DNA from: a virus
Strand: one strand, 5' to 3'
Virus record (IMG/VR): IMGVR_UViG_3300048590_000229
Coordinates: 1 to 22,834 of that record
Length of the DNA stretch: 22,834 nucleotides
Shown here: positions 13,489 to 21,452 of the stretch, piece after piece
Layout: the number at the start of each line of letters is the position of its first letter
Position numbering within the stretch: the first letter of the stretch is position 1
Translations under genes and position numbers: made by a program
The notes under the pieces: generated by a model
What the model saw: only the letters and a program-made list of their open reading frames with translations
Database searches by the model: none
Told to the model about the DNA's origin: nothing

Positions 13489-16012
13489 GGACTGGGAGAG
13501 CCCGCACTGGCGGCTCAACCACCTTTACACGATCGTCGACGACGAGGGCGCCGAAGTCCCGTTTCGCATGAACGGCGAGCAGGAGAAGCTGTTCGCGAAC
13601 CTCTGGACCTGGAACCTTGTGCTCAAGGCTCGCCAGGTCGGCTGCACGACACTCGTTGCGCTGATGGCGCTCGACCAGTGCCTTTTCAACACCAATTTCT
13701 CAGCTGGCGTCATCGCGCACAACCTGGACGACGCCACCAAGATTTTCCGCAACAAGGTCAAGGCTCCCTACGACAAGCTGCCGGAAGCGCTTCGCGAGAA
13801 AGTGCCCCTAGCATCGTCGACCTCGAGCGAGCTGGTGTTTGCCAACGGGTCGTCCATCGGCGTGGGCACGTCCATGCGCTCGGGCACGCTGCAATTCCTG
13901 CACATCAGCGAGTTCGGGAAGATCTGCGCCAAGTTCCCGGACAAGGCCAAGGAGATCGTCACCGGATCGTTTCCGACGCTCAAGGCCGGGCAATTCCTGT
14001 TCGTCGAGTCCACCGCGGAAGGCCAGGAGGGCTACTTCTACGAGTACGTGCGGGACGCACTTGCCGCGCAGAAGGAAGGGCGCCAGGAAACCGTCCTCGA
14101 CTTCCGGCTGCACTTCTTCCCGTGGTGGGAGAAGAAGGCCAACGCGATCGACCCGACCGGCGTGGTCATCGACAGCGAAATGTCGAAGTATTTCGTCCGG
14201 CTGGAGAAGGATCACGGCATCCGGCTCGCGCCCGAGCAGAAAGCCTGGTACGTCAGGACCGAGGCCAAGCTCAAGGGCGACATGAAGCGGGAGCACCCGT
14301 CCTACTGCATCGCCGGTACGGAACCAGTGTTCTCGCCCGCTGGCATCACGCAGATGAAGGATGTGCCGGTTGATGGCGCCACGGTCACGCGCTTCTTCGA
14401 TCAAGGCGAGAAGCCGGTATTCACACTGACAACGGATCTTGGCTACGAACTGACCTGTACCGCCGATCACCGCATCAAGACGCAGAACGGGTTCGTCGAG
14501 GCCCAATACCTCAAGCCAGGCGATCCGGTTCTGCTCGGACTTGGCGCTGGCGGAGGGTCGCCACAGATTGTCACATGGCATCCGTTGCCCTGCATCGAGT
14601 CTCGAATCGCGATCGATGAGGATTTCGCCGAGTTCGTGGGCTTCTTCATGGGCGATGGTTCACTGGGGCGGGATGTGCTCTCCGTCGTCTGCACCGCCGA
14701 GGACGTTGACGTGATTGATCGCGTGAAAACGCTCATCCGGCAGCACTTCGGATGCGAGCCCGGCTCGCGGGCGATCGGGTCGAACGCCGGTGGCGTAGAA
14801 ATTCGGGTCGCGAATGTGCGCCTCAAGTCAATGTTCAGCGCGCTCGGGCTGCTTCGCGAGAACGGCTCAGGCGGCATGATGCGAAAGGTCCACGTACCAG
14901 ACTTCATCAAGCGGTCGCCGACCCCGGTGGTGCGCGCCTTCTTGCGGGGACTATTTGAAGCGGATGGGTTTGCCCAGCGCGATGGAACAGGGGTGAAGTT
15001 CTTCACGAAGTACGCCGATTTCGCGCGTGACGTTCAACTGCTTTTGCTGCGCTTCGACATTACCTGCCGGCGCGCGCGTCACGACAAACACAACAGCGCC
15101 GGCTACACCTACGAAGGATGGGAGCTCACGCTGCGAACTGCGGAGGCGGCGCACTTTTCCGAGGCGATTGGTTTCGTCTCAGCCCGCAAACAGGCTCGCG
15201 CGATGATCCGTAAGGATGTGGCCGACGGCTATCGCGCCAGGCGCTTGCGGATCGACGGTATAGACACGGTGCGCAGCATCGTACCGGCCGGCGTGGCGCC
15301 CACCTTCGACATCACGACCGACACACATGAGTTCGTAGCCGGCGGGATCGTGGTGCACAACTGCGAAGAAGCCTTCGAGGTCGCCATCGACGGCGTGATC
15401 TACGCGCGCGAGCTCGAGCTGATGCGTCGGCACGGCCAGATCACCGACGTGCCATGGGATCCGTCGCTGCCGGTGAACACGTTCTGGGATCTGGGCCTGG
15501 GCGATGCCATGTCGCTGTGGTTCCACCAGCGCGTCGGCATGCAGAACCGGCTCATCCGCTACTTCGAGGATGCCGGCGAGGGTCTGTCGTACTACGTGAA
15601 CGAGATCCGCAGCCACGGCTACACGATGGGCACGCACTACCTGCCCCACGACGCCGACAACCGCCTGATGGGCGAGAACGTCGAGACGACGGCCGACATC
15701 CTGCGCCGGCTGCTGCCCGGCCAGTTCGTCGTGGTGGACCGGATCCGCGAGATCAAGGACGGGCTGAACAAGACCCGCGAGTTCCTGCCGAGCTGCTGGA
15801 TCGACCGGACCAACTGCGCCGCCGGGATCAAGGCGCTCGACTCGTACCGCTACGAGTGGGACGAGAAGCTGGGCCGCTGGAAGAACCACCCCTTGCACAA
15901 CTGGGCCTCGCACGCGGCCGATGCGCTGCGGCAGGGCGCCCAAGGCTTCAAGCCGCTGGGTGCCGCTGAGCCGGGCGGCTTCACCCGCCATCGAAGCAGC
16001 TGGAGAGCATGA
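13454..16012 (+). CDS. terL: Terminase large subunit precursor containing an intein
   Basis: An 852-codon precursor; removing the 352-residue intein leaves a 500-aa protein, the normal size for this packaging ATPase/nuclease. The ATPase domain has the variant Walker A KARQVGCTT (residues 58-66, Cys64 where Lys or Phe are more usual; the Lys of this family precedes the loop), then TNFSAGVIAHNLDDATKIFRNK in pieces, and a Walker B-like LHISEFGK with E153. The intein interrupts HPSY/CEEAF after residue 284. After it comes the RNase-H-like nuclease domain with FWDLGLGDAMSLWF, YLPHDA and NWASHAADALRQ. The protein translocates DNA into the prohead through the portal and cuts it. ATG 13454 is chosen because an upstream GTG (13418) reads out-of-family sequence. 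The stop overlaps the portal start (ATGA). Confidence 0.92.
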   Translation: MSAAPDSLFVVEDWESPHWRLNHLYTIVDDEGAEVPFRMNGEQEKLFANLWTWNLVLKARQVGCTTLVALMALDQCLFNTNFSAGVIAHNLDDATKIFRNKVKAPYDKLPEALREKVPLASSTSSELVFANGSSIGVGTSMRSGTLQFLHISEFGKICAKFPDKAKEIVTGSFPTLKAGQFLFVESTAEGQEGYFYEYVRDALAAQKEGRQETVLDFRLHFFPWWEKKANAIDPTGVVIDSEMSKYFVRLEKDHGIRLAPEQKAWYVRTEAKLKGDMKREHPSYCIAGTEPVFSPAGITQMKDVPVDGATVTRFFDQGEKPVFTLTTDLGYELTCTADHRIKTQNGFVEAQYLKPGDPVLLGLGAGGGSPQIVTWHPLPCIESRIAIDEDFAEFVGFFMGDGSLGRDVLSVVCTAEDVDVIDRVKTLIRQHFGCEPGSRAIGSNAGGVEIRVANVRLKSMFSALGLLRENGSGGMMRKVHVPDFIKRSPTPVVRAFLRGLFEADGFAQRDGTGVKFFTKYADFARDVQLLLLRFDITCRRARHDKHNSAGYTYEGWELTLRTAEAAHFSEAIGFVSARKQARAMIRKDVADGYRARRLRIDGIDTVRSIVPAGVAPTFDITTDTHEFVAGGIVVHNCEEAFEVAIDGVIYARELELMRRHGQITDVPWDPSLPVNTFWDLGLGDAMSLWFHQRVGMQNRLIRYFEDAGEGLSYYVNEIRSHGYTMGTHYLPHDADNRLMGENVETTADILRRLLPGQFVVVDRIREIKDGLNKTREFLPSCWIDRTNCAAGIKALDSYRYEWDEKLGRWKNHPLHNWASHAADALRQGAQGFKPLGAAEPGGFTRHRSSWRA
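14306..15361 (+). mobile_element. In-frame intein with LAGLIDADG homing endonuclease in terL
   Basis: A 352-residue intein. The N-terminal splice block begins with Cys1 (CIAGTEPVFSPAGITQMKDV). The block B motif TADHRI (TxxH, about residues 51-56) follows. The two LAGLIDADG (DOD) motifs are FVGFFMGDGS at about 109-118 and FLRGLFEADGF at about 212-222. The C-terminal blocks F/G are FDITTDTHEFVAGGIVVHN, ending in His-Asn. The +1 extein residue is Cys (codon 15362-15364). All residues known to be needed for protein splicing (Cys1, block-B Thr/His, penultimate His, terminal Asn, Cys+1) are present, so it looks splicing-competent. The endonuclease aspartates are also intact, suggesting an active homing element. 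It sits at the ATPase/nuclease junction of the terminase. Confidence 0.93.
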
Positions 16013-18399
16013 TGCAGCAGCGCTACTACGAACCGATCCAGTCCAGCCGCCTCGTCAATCCGGACGACCATCGCTTTGCCCAGGGCGGGCGCGACTTCGC
16101 CGAGCCCGAGAACGGGATGCCGCTGCGCACCCTGGAGCATTTCCTCGAGGATCTGCGCTGGGAGCCGACCTGGCGCACCGACGCGGACCGGGACTGCGAC
16201 TACTACGACAGCAACCAGCTCGACCCCGAGACGATCCACAAGCTCGAGGAAAAGGGGCTGGGCCCGCTCATCCGCAACATCATCAAGCCCACGATCGATG
16301 CCGTGCTCGGCCTGGAGGAGCGCACGCGCACCGACTGGAAGGTGGTGAGCGACTACGACGACGAGCAGGATGTGGCCGAGGCGCTGTCGGTCAAGCTGGT
16401 CGAGGCCGAGCGCGAGACGCGCGCCGACAACGCAATCTCCGACGCCCACGCCGGCCAGGTCAAGGCCGGGTTCGCCGCGGTCGAGGTCAGCCGGTCCAGC
16501 AATCCCTTCTGCTACCCGTACCGGGTCGAGCCGATCCACCGGCGCGAGCTGTACTGGGATCCGCGCTCGCGCAAGCCGGATTGGTCGGATGCCCGTTTCG
16601 TCATGCGAAAGCGCTGGTTCGACACGGACGTGGCAGCGGCCTATTTCCCGGCGCACGCGCAGCTGATCCGATTCGCGGCCGAAAACTGGGTCGGATGGGA
16701 GGAAGTCGCGCGCATCAGCGACTTCGACACCACGAGCCTCGTGCGCAGCCTGGAGCAAGAGCGCAGCACGTCGATTTCGGAAATGGAGTGGCGCGACAGC
16801 GCGCGCGGGCGCGTGTGCATCTACGAGGTCTGGTATCGGGTCTATCACCGCGGCTGGATCCTCAAGCTGCCGCGCGGCCGAACCGTCGAGTTCAACCAGG
16901 CCAACCCGCAGCACTTGGCGATCGTGACGGCCGGCGTGGTCGAGCCGATCGAGGCGGTCTACGACAAGCTGCGCTGCGCCTACTTCGTGGGCCCGCACCG
17001 GGTCGCGGACTTCGGCAGCAAGCGGCGCCGCTTCCCGTACATCCCGTTCTGGGGCTACCGGGAGGATCTGACCGGCGTGCCCTACGGGCTCATCCGCTCC
17101 ATGGTGAGCGTGCAGGACGAGATCAACGCGCGCCTGGCCAAGATGATGTGGCTGCTCAGCTCTCGGCGCACCGTCATCGACGCCGACGCTCCGGCGGTCG
17201 AGTTCAACACCCACTCGGACCTGACCCGCGAGATAGCCCGGGCCGATTCCTACATCGTGCTCAACCCGGGCCGGCGAAACGCCAACGCGATCACGGTCGA
17301 CGAGAACCAGCAGCTCGCCGACGCGCAGCACCGGGCGATGCTCGATGCGGTGGCCGCGATGCCCATGGTGAGCGGCATCTACGCTCCGCTGATGGGAAAT
17401 GTGAGCCAGGCCACGGCGGCGAGCGCGATCAAGCAGCTGATCGACCAGGGCACGACCACGCTCGCCGAGCTCAACGGCAACTACATGACGGCGCGCCGCG
17501 CGGTCGGCGAGGCGCTGCTCGAGCTGGTGCGCGAGGACAACGCGGACATTTCGGAGCAGGTCACGGTCGACACCGGCGTGTCCAAGCGCCAGGTCTACAT
17601 CAACCGGCGGGCGAAAGACCCGGGCACGGGCGCCGAGATCGTCGAGAACAGCGTGACGAACGCCTCGATCAAGGTGCAGCTGGCAGACGTACCGAACAGC
17701 CCGAGCTACCGCCAGCAGCAGTTCACGCTGCTCACCGAGGTCGCCAAGAGCCTGTCGCCCGAGGCCCAGCAGATCATGGTGCCGTTCATCATCGAGGCGT
17801 CCGACCTGCCCAAGCGGCGCGAGATCGCCAAGCTGCTGCGCGAGAAGATGGGCATTGCACTGGACGACAAGAGCCCGGAGGGCCAGGCCGCCAAGCAGAA
17901 GGCCGAACAGCAGGCCATGGCCGAGGCCGAGCAGCTGGCCAACAAGTTCGACGCCGAGCTGGAGGAATTGCAGGCCAAGGCGGCGAAGCTACGCGCCGAA
18001 ACCGACAAGATCCGCACCGATATTGCCCGCTCCGGCATGGACGAGCAGGGCAAGGCGGCGGCCAATGGCGAGCTCGACCGGGTGCGCGGCGACTACGAAA
18101 GCCGGATGCAGGAACTCACCCGCCAGCTGCAGGACGAGAAGATCAAGGCGGCCGACAGCAGGATGAAGTTGCAGGCCGAAACCGAGGCACGCGAGGCCGA
18201 AGCGCGCGAGGAAACCCAGCGCGAGCGCATCCGGGCCGAGGCCACGGTGAGCGCCGCCGAGATCGCCGCCAGCGCGAAGAAGGCCGAGGACAAGATCAAC
18301 GAGCGCATCGACGCGCTGCAGGCCGAGATGAGCGATCGGATCGGCGAAGTGGGCAAGAAGGCCGGCGAGAAGAAGAAAAGCGACGACGCCGAATCCTGA
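16009..18399 (+). CDS. P22-type portal protein with a long C-terminal coiled coil
   Basis: A 796-aa portal protein. The core (about 30-600) matches large podovirus portals: DCDYYDSNQLDPETIHKLEE and LIRNIIKPTIDAVLGLEERT (both near the N-terminus), IPFWGYREDLTGVPYGLIRS, VQDEINARLAKMMWLLSSRR, NVSQATAASAIKQLIDQG and LTEVAKSLSPE. It forms the dodecameric ring at the packaging vertex that couples terminase and neck. From about 617 to 790 the sequence is a charged Ala/Glu/Lys/Arg heptad region, a very long coiled coil comparable in place to the helical barrel of P22 gp1 (725 aa). ATG 16009 overlaps the terminase stop; a second ATG follows at 16012. The TGA at 18397-18399 begins copy 3 of the repeated element. 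Confidence 0.88.
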   Translation: MMQQRYYEPIQSSRLVNPDDHRFAQGGRDFAEPENGMPLRTLEHFLEDLRWEPTWRTDADRDCDYYDSNQLDPETIHKLEEKGLGPLIRNIIKPTIDAVLGLEERTRTDWKVVSDYDDEQDVAEALSVKLVEAERETRADNAISDAHAGQVKAGFAAVEVSRSSNPFCYPYRVEPIHRRELYWDPRSRKPDWSDARFVMRKRWFDTDVAAAYFPAHAQLIRFAAENWVGWEEVARISDFDTTSLVRSLEQERSTSISEMEWRDSARGRVCIYEVWYRVYHRGWILKLPRGRTVEFNQANPQHLAIVTAGVVEPIEAVYDKLRCAYFVGPHRVADFGSKRRRFPYIPFWGYREDLTGVPYGLIRSMVSVQDEINARLAKMMWLLSSRRTVIDADAPAVEFNTHSDLTREIARADSYIVLNPGRRNANAITVDENQQLADAQHRAMLDAVAAMPMVSGIYAPLMGNVSQATAASAIKQLIDQGTTTLAELNGNYMTARRAVGEALLELVREDNADISEQVTVDTGVSKRQVYINRRAKDPGTGAEIVENSVTNASIKVQLADVPNSPSYRQQQFTLLTEVAKSLSPEAQQIMVPFIIEASDLPKRREIAKLLREKMGIALDDKSPEGQAAKQKAEQQAMAEAEQLANKFDAELEELQAKAAKLRAETDKIRTDIARSGMDEQGKAAANGELDRVRGDYESRMQELTRQLQDEKIKAADSRMKLQAETEAREAEAREETQRERIRAEATVSAAEIAASAKKAEDKINERIDALQAEMSDRIGEVGKKAGEKKKSDDAES

Positions 18400-18440
18400 C
18401 CCGCATTCGGAACGCTTGCGCCCATAGAGTCCGGGCGCAT
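18397..18440 (+). promoter_or_regulatory. Repeated late-module element, copy 3 (candidate phage promoter)
   Basis: TGACCCGCATTCGGAACG at 18397-18414 matches the other copies at 16 of 18 positions and starts at the portal stop codon. CCATAGAGT at 18422-18430 is identical, and at the same offset, as in copy 2. The element opens the longest gap in the window, upstream of the scaffold and capsid genes, which require strong late expression. Promoter function is inferred. Confidence 0.6.
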
Positions 18441-18570
18441 GAGGACCGCACAGCAATCAAGCAAGGCAACCACGCGGCGCGCGAGCGCTGCGCGGTCCTC
18501 TTTCGCCCGGCCGCTGGGACAAACGGCAATCCAAACCCGGACCTATCCGAGAACTAGGAGCGTGTGGTGA
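18439..18570 (+). CDS. Possible 43-aa leader reading frame (uncertain)
   Basis: An ATG 15 nt after the start of the ATAGAG box opens a 43-codon frame (MRTAQQSSKATTRRASAARS...). Its TGA at 18568-18570 overlaps the scaffold GTG start (GTGA), as coupled genes do elsewhere in this genome. The peptide is Arg/Ser/Thr-rich, matches nothing I recognise, and much of it coincides with strong inverted repeats. It may therefore be a leader peptide or simply an open frame by chance. Confidence 0.2.
   Translation: MRTAQQSSKATTRRASAARSSFARPLGQTAIQTRTYPRTRSVW
18441..18500 (+). promoter_or_regulatory. Leader with two mutually exclusive hairpins before the scaffold gene
   Basis: Outer stem: GAGGACCGC at 18441-18449 is a perfect inverted repeat of GCGGTCCTC at 18492-18500, extended by CAGC/GCTG after one mismatch, and followed by TTTC. 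Inner stem: 18470-18480 pairs with 18485-18495 around a GCGA tetraloop (11 positions, one G-U and one A-C). The two stems share 18492-18495, so they compete. This could be an attenuator-like or mRNA-stabilising leader, or a weak intrinsic terminator; the T-run is too short to call it confidently. Confidence 0.45.
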
Positions 18571-19604
18571 GTACCGACATCGAAGCGATCGAGCGCAACC
18601 CCCTGTCCGTTTCCGAGCAAGACCTGCAGGCCATGATGGCCGAGCTGGGCGGCGAGGAACCCGACACCGATCCGCAGGCGGCCGACGACGGCGAGCCGGC
18701 GGGCGATGACGCGGGCGAGGCCGGCGAGCCGCAAGGCCAGCAGGCAGACCCGGACGAGGGCGCATCATCGAACGCGACGGTGCTGACACGCGACGGAAAG
18801 CACCAGATCCCGTACTCCGTACTGGAAACCGAGCGCAACCGGGCCCGTGAGGCCCAGCAAGCCGCGGAAGCCGCGCGGCAGCTGGCCGATCAGGAGCGGG
18901 GCGCGCGCGAGGCGCTGGAACGCCAGCTCGCCGAACTGCAACAGGCTGCCTCGACGGCCGCGCAAGGCACCCCGCAGGGTGAGCAGCGCAGCGCCGACGA
19001 GATCATCAGCCCGGACCAGCTCGAGGCGATCCGCGACGAGGCGCCCGACCTTGCGGCAGTGTTCGATCGGCTCATCGAGCGGGTGAACACGCTGCAGGGT
19101 GAAGTCCAGACGAGCCGGCAGACTGCGGAGCAAGAGCGCGCGGAGCGCCAGGCCGAGCAGCAACGCCGGGCGGCAGAGCGCGTCGAGCAGGCTATCGGGA
19201 ACAACCCGAAGCTGGTCTACACCCGGGCCGAGAATCCCGAAGTGTTCAACGCGATCGCCGAAATCGACGAATGGGTGCGCCAGAACCCGCAGTTCAAGGG
19301 CCTGACCCTGGAGAAGCGGTTCGAGAAGTCCGTCGCCATGTACGAGGCCGCGCATGGCCCGATCGAAATGCCTGGAAACGCCAGCCAGGCAGGCCGAGGG
19401 GTGAGTGCAGCGGCAGCGGCGGCCATCGCGAAAGCGAGCGGCGCGCCTGCCCCGAACACGCTATCTGATCTGCCCGGTGGTGGATTGCCCGCCCGCTCCG
19501 ATGCGGATGCGCTTGCCTCGTTGAGCGCCTCCGACCTTCAGCAGCGGATGCTGGACATGGACCCCGGACAGATCGAGACGCTTCTGGCGAAGCTACCCCT
19601 GTAA
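18567..19604 (+). CDS. Scaffold-like capsid assembly protein
   Basis: A 345-aa hydrophilic protein located directly before the major capsid gene. An acidic Asp/Glu/Gly/Ala-rich N-terminus (about 28-70) precedes VLTRDGKHQIPYSVLETERN, a signature often seen in scaffold proteins of N4-gp56-capsid phages. Two coiled-coil stretches follow (about 90-130 and 170-215), then a region with NPEVFNAIAEIDEWVRQNPQF and MYEAAHG. An Ala-rich low-complexity tail precedes a helical end (LQQRMLDMDPGQIETLLAKL). It would guide procapsid assembly and leave or be degraded before packaging. GTG 18567 is preferred over GTG 18564 because AGGAG (18556-18560) is then 6 nt upstream. The role is inferred from composition and position. 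Confidence 0.72.
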   Translation: MSTDIEAIERNPLSVSEQDLQAMMAELGGEEPDTDPQAADDGEPAGDDAGEAGEPQGQQADPDEGASSNATVLTRDGKHQIPYSVLETERNRAREAQQAAEAARQLADQERGAREALERQLAELQQAASTAAQGTPQGEQRSADEIISPDQLEAIRDEAPDLAAVFDRLIERVNTLQGEVQTSRQTAEQERAERQAEQQRRAAERVEQAIGNNPKLVYTRAENPEVFNAIAEIDEWVRQNPQFKGLTLEKRFEKSVAMYEAAHGPIEMPGNASQAGRGVSAAAAAAIAKASGAPAPNTLSDLPGGGLPARSDADALASLSASDLQQRMLDMDPGQIETLLAKLPL

Positions 19605-19616
19605 AGGAGTCTCGCA

Positions 19617-20906
19617 ATGTCGGGCACCCAAGTCTCGAGCGGCGACGCACTCGCCGTCAAGGTATTCAACGCGGCGCTGTTCGCGCAGACGCAGCGCAAG
19701 AACACCTTCACCAACCGCATGACCGGCTCGGCGCCGAAGCAGTCCGACGCCGAGGCCAAGATCCGCAACCAGACCTCGCCGGATTACCCGATCGTTCGCG
19801 TCACGGACCTGTCCAAAGGCGCGGGCGACCGGATCACGGTCGACCTGTTTCACACGGCCGGCGGCAAGCCGATCGTGGGCGACAGGCAGGCCGAGGGCCG
19901 CGGCGAGCGGCTGACCAGCTCCACCCAGGAGGTCCGCATCGACCTGCTGACCAAGGTGATCGACGCTGGCGGCAAGATGGCGCAGAAACGCACCAAGCAC
20001 AACCTGCGCCGCATCGCGCTGGCCCAGCTGGTGAACTACTTCGCCAAGCTCAACGACCAGATGACGCTGGTGCACATGGCCGGCGCGCGGGGTGACGACA
20101 CCGGCCACGACTGGGTGCTGCCGCTCATGTCCGATGCGGACTTCGCGGACATCATGACCAACACGCTGCTGGCGCCGTCGTACAACCGGCACTTCGTGGC
20201 CGACGGGTCGATCCTGCTGCGCGGCCCGACGAACCTGGCCTCGATCGCCTCGACCGACACGCTCAAGCTCGATCACCTGGACATTCTCTCGACCATGCTG
20301 GCCGAGGAACAGTTCAAGCTCCAGCCCATCAAGATCGAGGACGACCCGGCGGCCGAGGACGAGCCGCTGTACGTCATGTTCGTCTCGCACCGGGCCTGGA
20401 ACTCGATCAACACCAGCACGAGCACCACGAACAACTGGCGCACGTTCCTGCAGAACGCCTGGAACCGCGGCAGCTACGGCTCCAAGCACCCGCTGTTCAA
20501 GGGCGAAGCCGGCATGTGGGGCAACATCCTCGTCAAGCGGATGGAGCGCAACGTGCGGTTCAACCCGGGTGCCGTGGTCAAGGGCGTGGAGGTCGCGAAC
20601 CGTCTCACCGCCACCGAGACGAACATCACGGTGAACGCGGGCCTCAGTGCCGGCTACACCGTCGATCGCTGCCTGCTGCTGGGCGGTCAGGCCATGGCGC
20701 ACGTCTACGGGTCGAACGGCGACAACGGCACCTTCACCAACTGGAAGGAGCGGCGCTACAACTTCGAGCGTGCACTGGAAGTCATGGGCGACATGATGAC
20801 CGGCAAGACGAAGCTGCGCTTCGACTACATGGACGCCAACGGCAACCGCGAGCCGACCGATCACGGGGTCGTGACGGTCGACGTGGCGGCCCAGGCGCCG
20901 GTCTGA
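19617..20906 (+). CDS. Major capsid protein, N4-gp56 family
   Basis: A 429-aa coat protein. Features of the N4-gp56 / DUF4043-like capsid family are the N-terminal ALFAQTQRKNTFTNRMTG, VTDLSKGAGDRITVDLFH, LTSSTQEVRIDLLTKVIDAG, RRIALAQLVNYFAKLNDQM, the central DPAAEDEPLYVMFVSHRAWN and the C-terminal NFERALEVMGDMMTGKTKLR with DHGVVTVDVAA. This protein builds the icosahedral shell with an HK97-like fold. AAAGGAG at 19603-19609 overlaps the upstream stop and lies 7 nt before the ATG, the strongest ribosome binding site in the late region, as expected for the most abundant protein. A hairpin follows the stop. Confidence 0.9.
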   Translation: MSGTQVSSGDALAVKVFNAALFAQTQRKNTFTNRMTGSAPKQSDAEAKIRNQTSPDYPIVRVTDLSKGAGDRITVDLFHTAGGKPIVGDRQAEGRGERLTSSTQEVRIDLLTKVIDAGGKMAQKRTKHNLRRIALAQLVNYFAKLNDQMTLVHMAGARGDDTGHDWVLPLMSDADFADIMTNTLLAPSYNRHFVADGSILLRGPTNLASIASTDTLKLDHLDILSTMLAEEQFKLQPIKIEDDPAAEDEPLYVMFVSHRAWNSINTSTSTTNNWRTFLQNAWNRGSYGSKHPLFKGEAGMWGNILVKRMERNVRFNPGAVVKGVEVANRLTATETNITVNAGLSAGYTVDRCLLLGGQAMAHVYGSNGDNGTFTNWKERRYNFERALEVMGDMMTGKTKLRFDYMDANGNREPTDHGVVTVDVAAQAPV

Positions 20907-20915
20907 TCGCCGGGC

Positions 20916-20935
20916 GGGGCGCCTTCGGGCGCCTC
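20916..20935 (+). terminator. GC-rich TTCG hairpin after the major capsid gene
   Basis: GGGGCGCC (20916-20923), loop TTCG, GGCGCCTC (20928-20935): 8 paired positions with one G-U around a stable UUCG tetraloop, 9 nt after the capsid stop. No T-run follows, so it is either a weak or factor-assisted terminator or a 3' stabiliser of the capsid mRNA. Confidence 0.5.
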
Positions 20936-20970
20936 GCCAGCCAAACACCCTCTGAATCAGGAGAACGGAC

Positions 20971-21393
20971 ATGGCGGAAATCTACGCCCCGGACTACAAC
21001 GCGAAGCCCCTCTACATGGCCGAAGCCGGCAATGCGTGGGCCGAGAACTACTCGATCGCCAAGGCGGCGGCGCAGAACGACAAGCTCTACCTCGGGGTCA
21101 TCCCGGCGGGCGTGCAGGTCGATTTCGCGCGGCTCATCTTCGAGGACGGCGGCACCGGCGTGACGCTGGACGTGGGCTACGAGCCCATGGACGGCAGCAC
21201 GCCCGCCGCGGTCGGTGACTACTTCATCGACGGTCAGGACGTGGCCACGGCGGCCGGCTCGGCCTTCTCGGCTGCGCTGCCGATCACGTTCGAGAAGCCG
21301 GTGAAGCTGGTCGCGACGGTGCTCGGCGCCGCGCTCACCAACACGCCGCGCTTCGACGTGATCCTCAAGGGCAAGGTGGTCGGCGTCAAGTAA
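20971..21393 (+). CDS. Small capsid-associated structural protein (decoration/head candidate)
   Basis: A 140-aa protein with AGGAG about 8 nt before its ATG, placed right after the major capsid gene. It is beta-rich: DKLYLGVIPAGVQVDFARLIFED, VTLDVGYEPMDGS, PITFEKPVKLVATVLGAAL and FDVILKGKVVGV. The N-terminus MAEIYAPDYNAKPLYMAEAG is extended. Small beta proteins in this position are commonly virion proteins such as capsid decoration or head-stabilising proteins; that role is inferred from location and look only. It is framed by hairpins on both sides (after the capsid gene and after its own stop). Confidence 0.55.
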   Translation: MAEIYAPDYNAKPLYMAEAGNAWAENYSIAKAAAQNDKLYLGVIPAGVQVDFARLIFEDGGTGVTLDVGYEPMDGSTPAAVGDYFIDGQDVATAAGSAFSAALPITFEKPVKLVATVLGAALTNTPRFDVILKGKVVGVK

Positions 21394-21405
21394 GCGCCGA
21401 GCGCC

Positions 21406-21432
21406 GGCGGGCGGCCGCGGTGGCCGCTCGCC
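21406..21432 (+). terminator. Strong GC-rich hairpin between structural genes
   Basis: GGCGGGCGGCC (21406-21416), loop GCGGT, GGCCGCTCGCC (21422-21432): 11 contiguous paired positions with one G-U. It lies 13 nt after the stop of the 140-aa gene and before the next ribosome binding site. No T-run is present, so it may attenuate transcription into the neck genes or protect the capsid mRNA 3' end rather than stop transcription fully. Confidence 0.5.
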
Positions 21433-21452
21433 ACTTCCGAGAAGGAGCCGCA

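Noticed and set aside
17220-17243. Partial look-alike of the repeated element (TGACCCGCG...ATAGCCCGG) inside the portal gene
   Set aside because: Matches only the first 8 nt of the block, has the wrong spacing to ATAG and lies within coding sequence; likely chance.
15850-17331. 493-codon minus-strand open frame opposite the portal gene
   Set aside because: An antisense shadow of a well-recognised portal gene, with no domain or ribosome binding site of its own. The same applies to the minus frames at 5085-6536 and 19593-20972.
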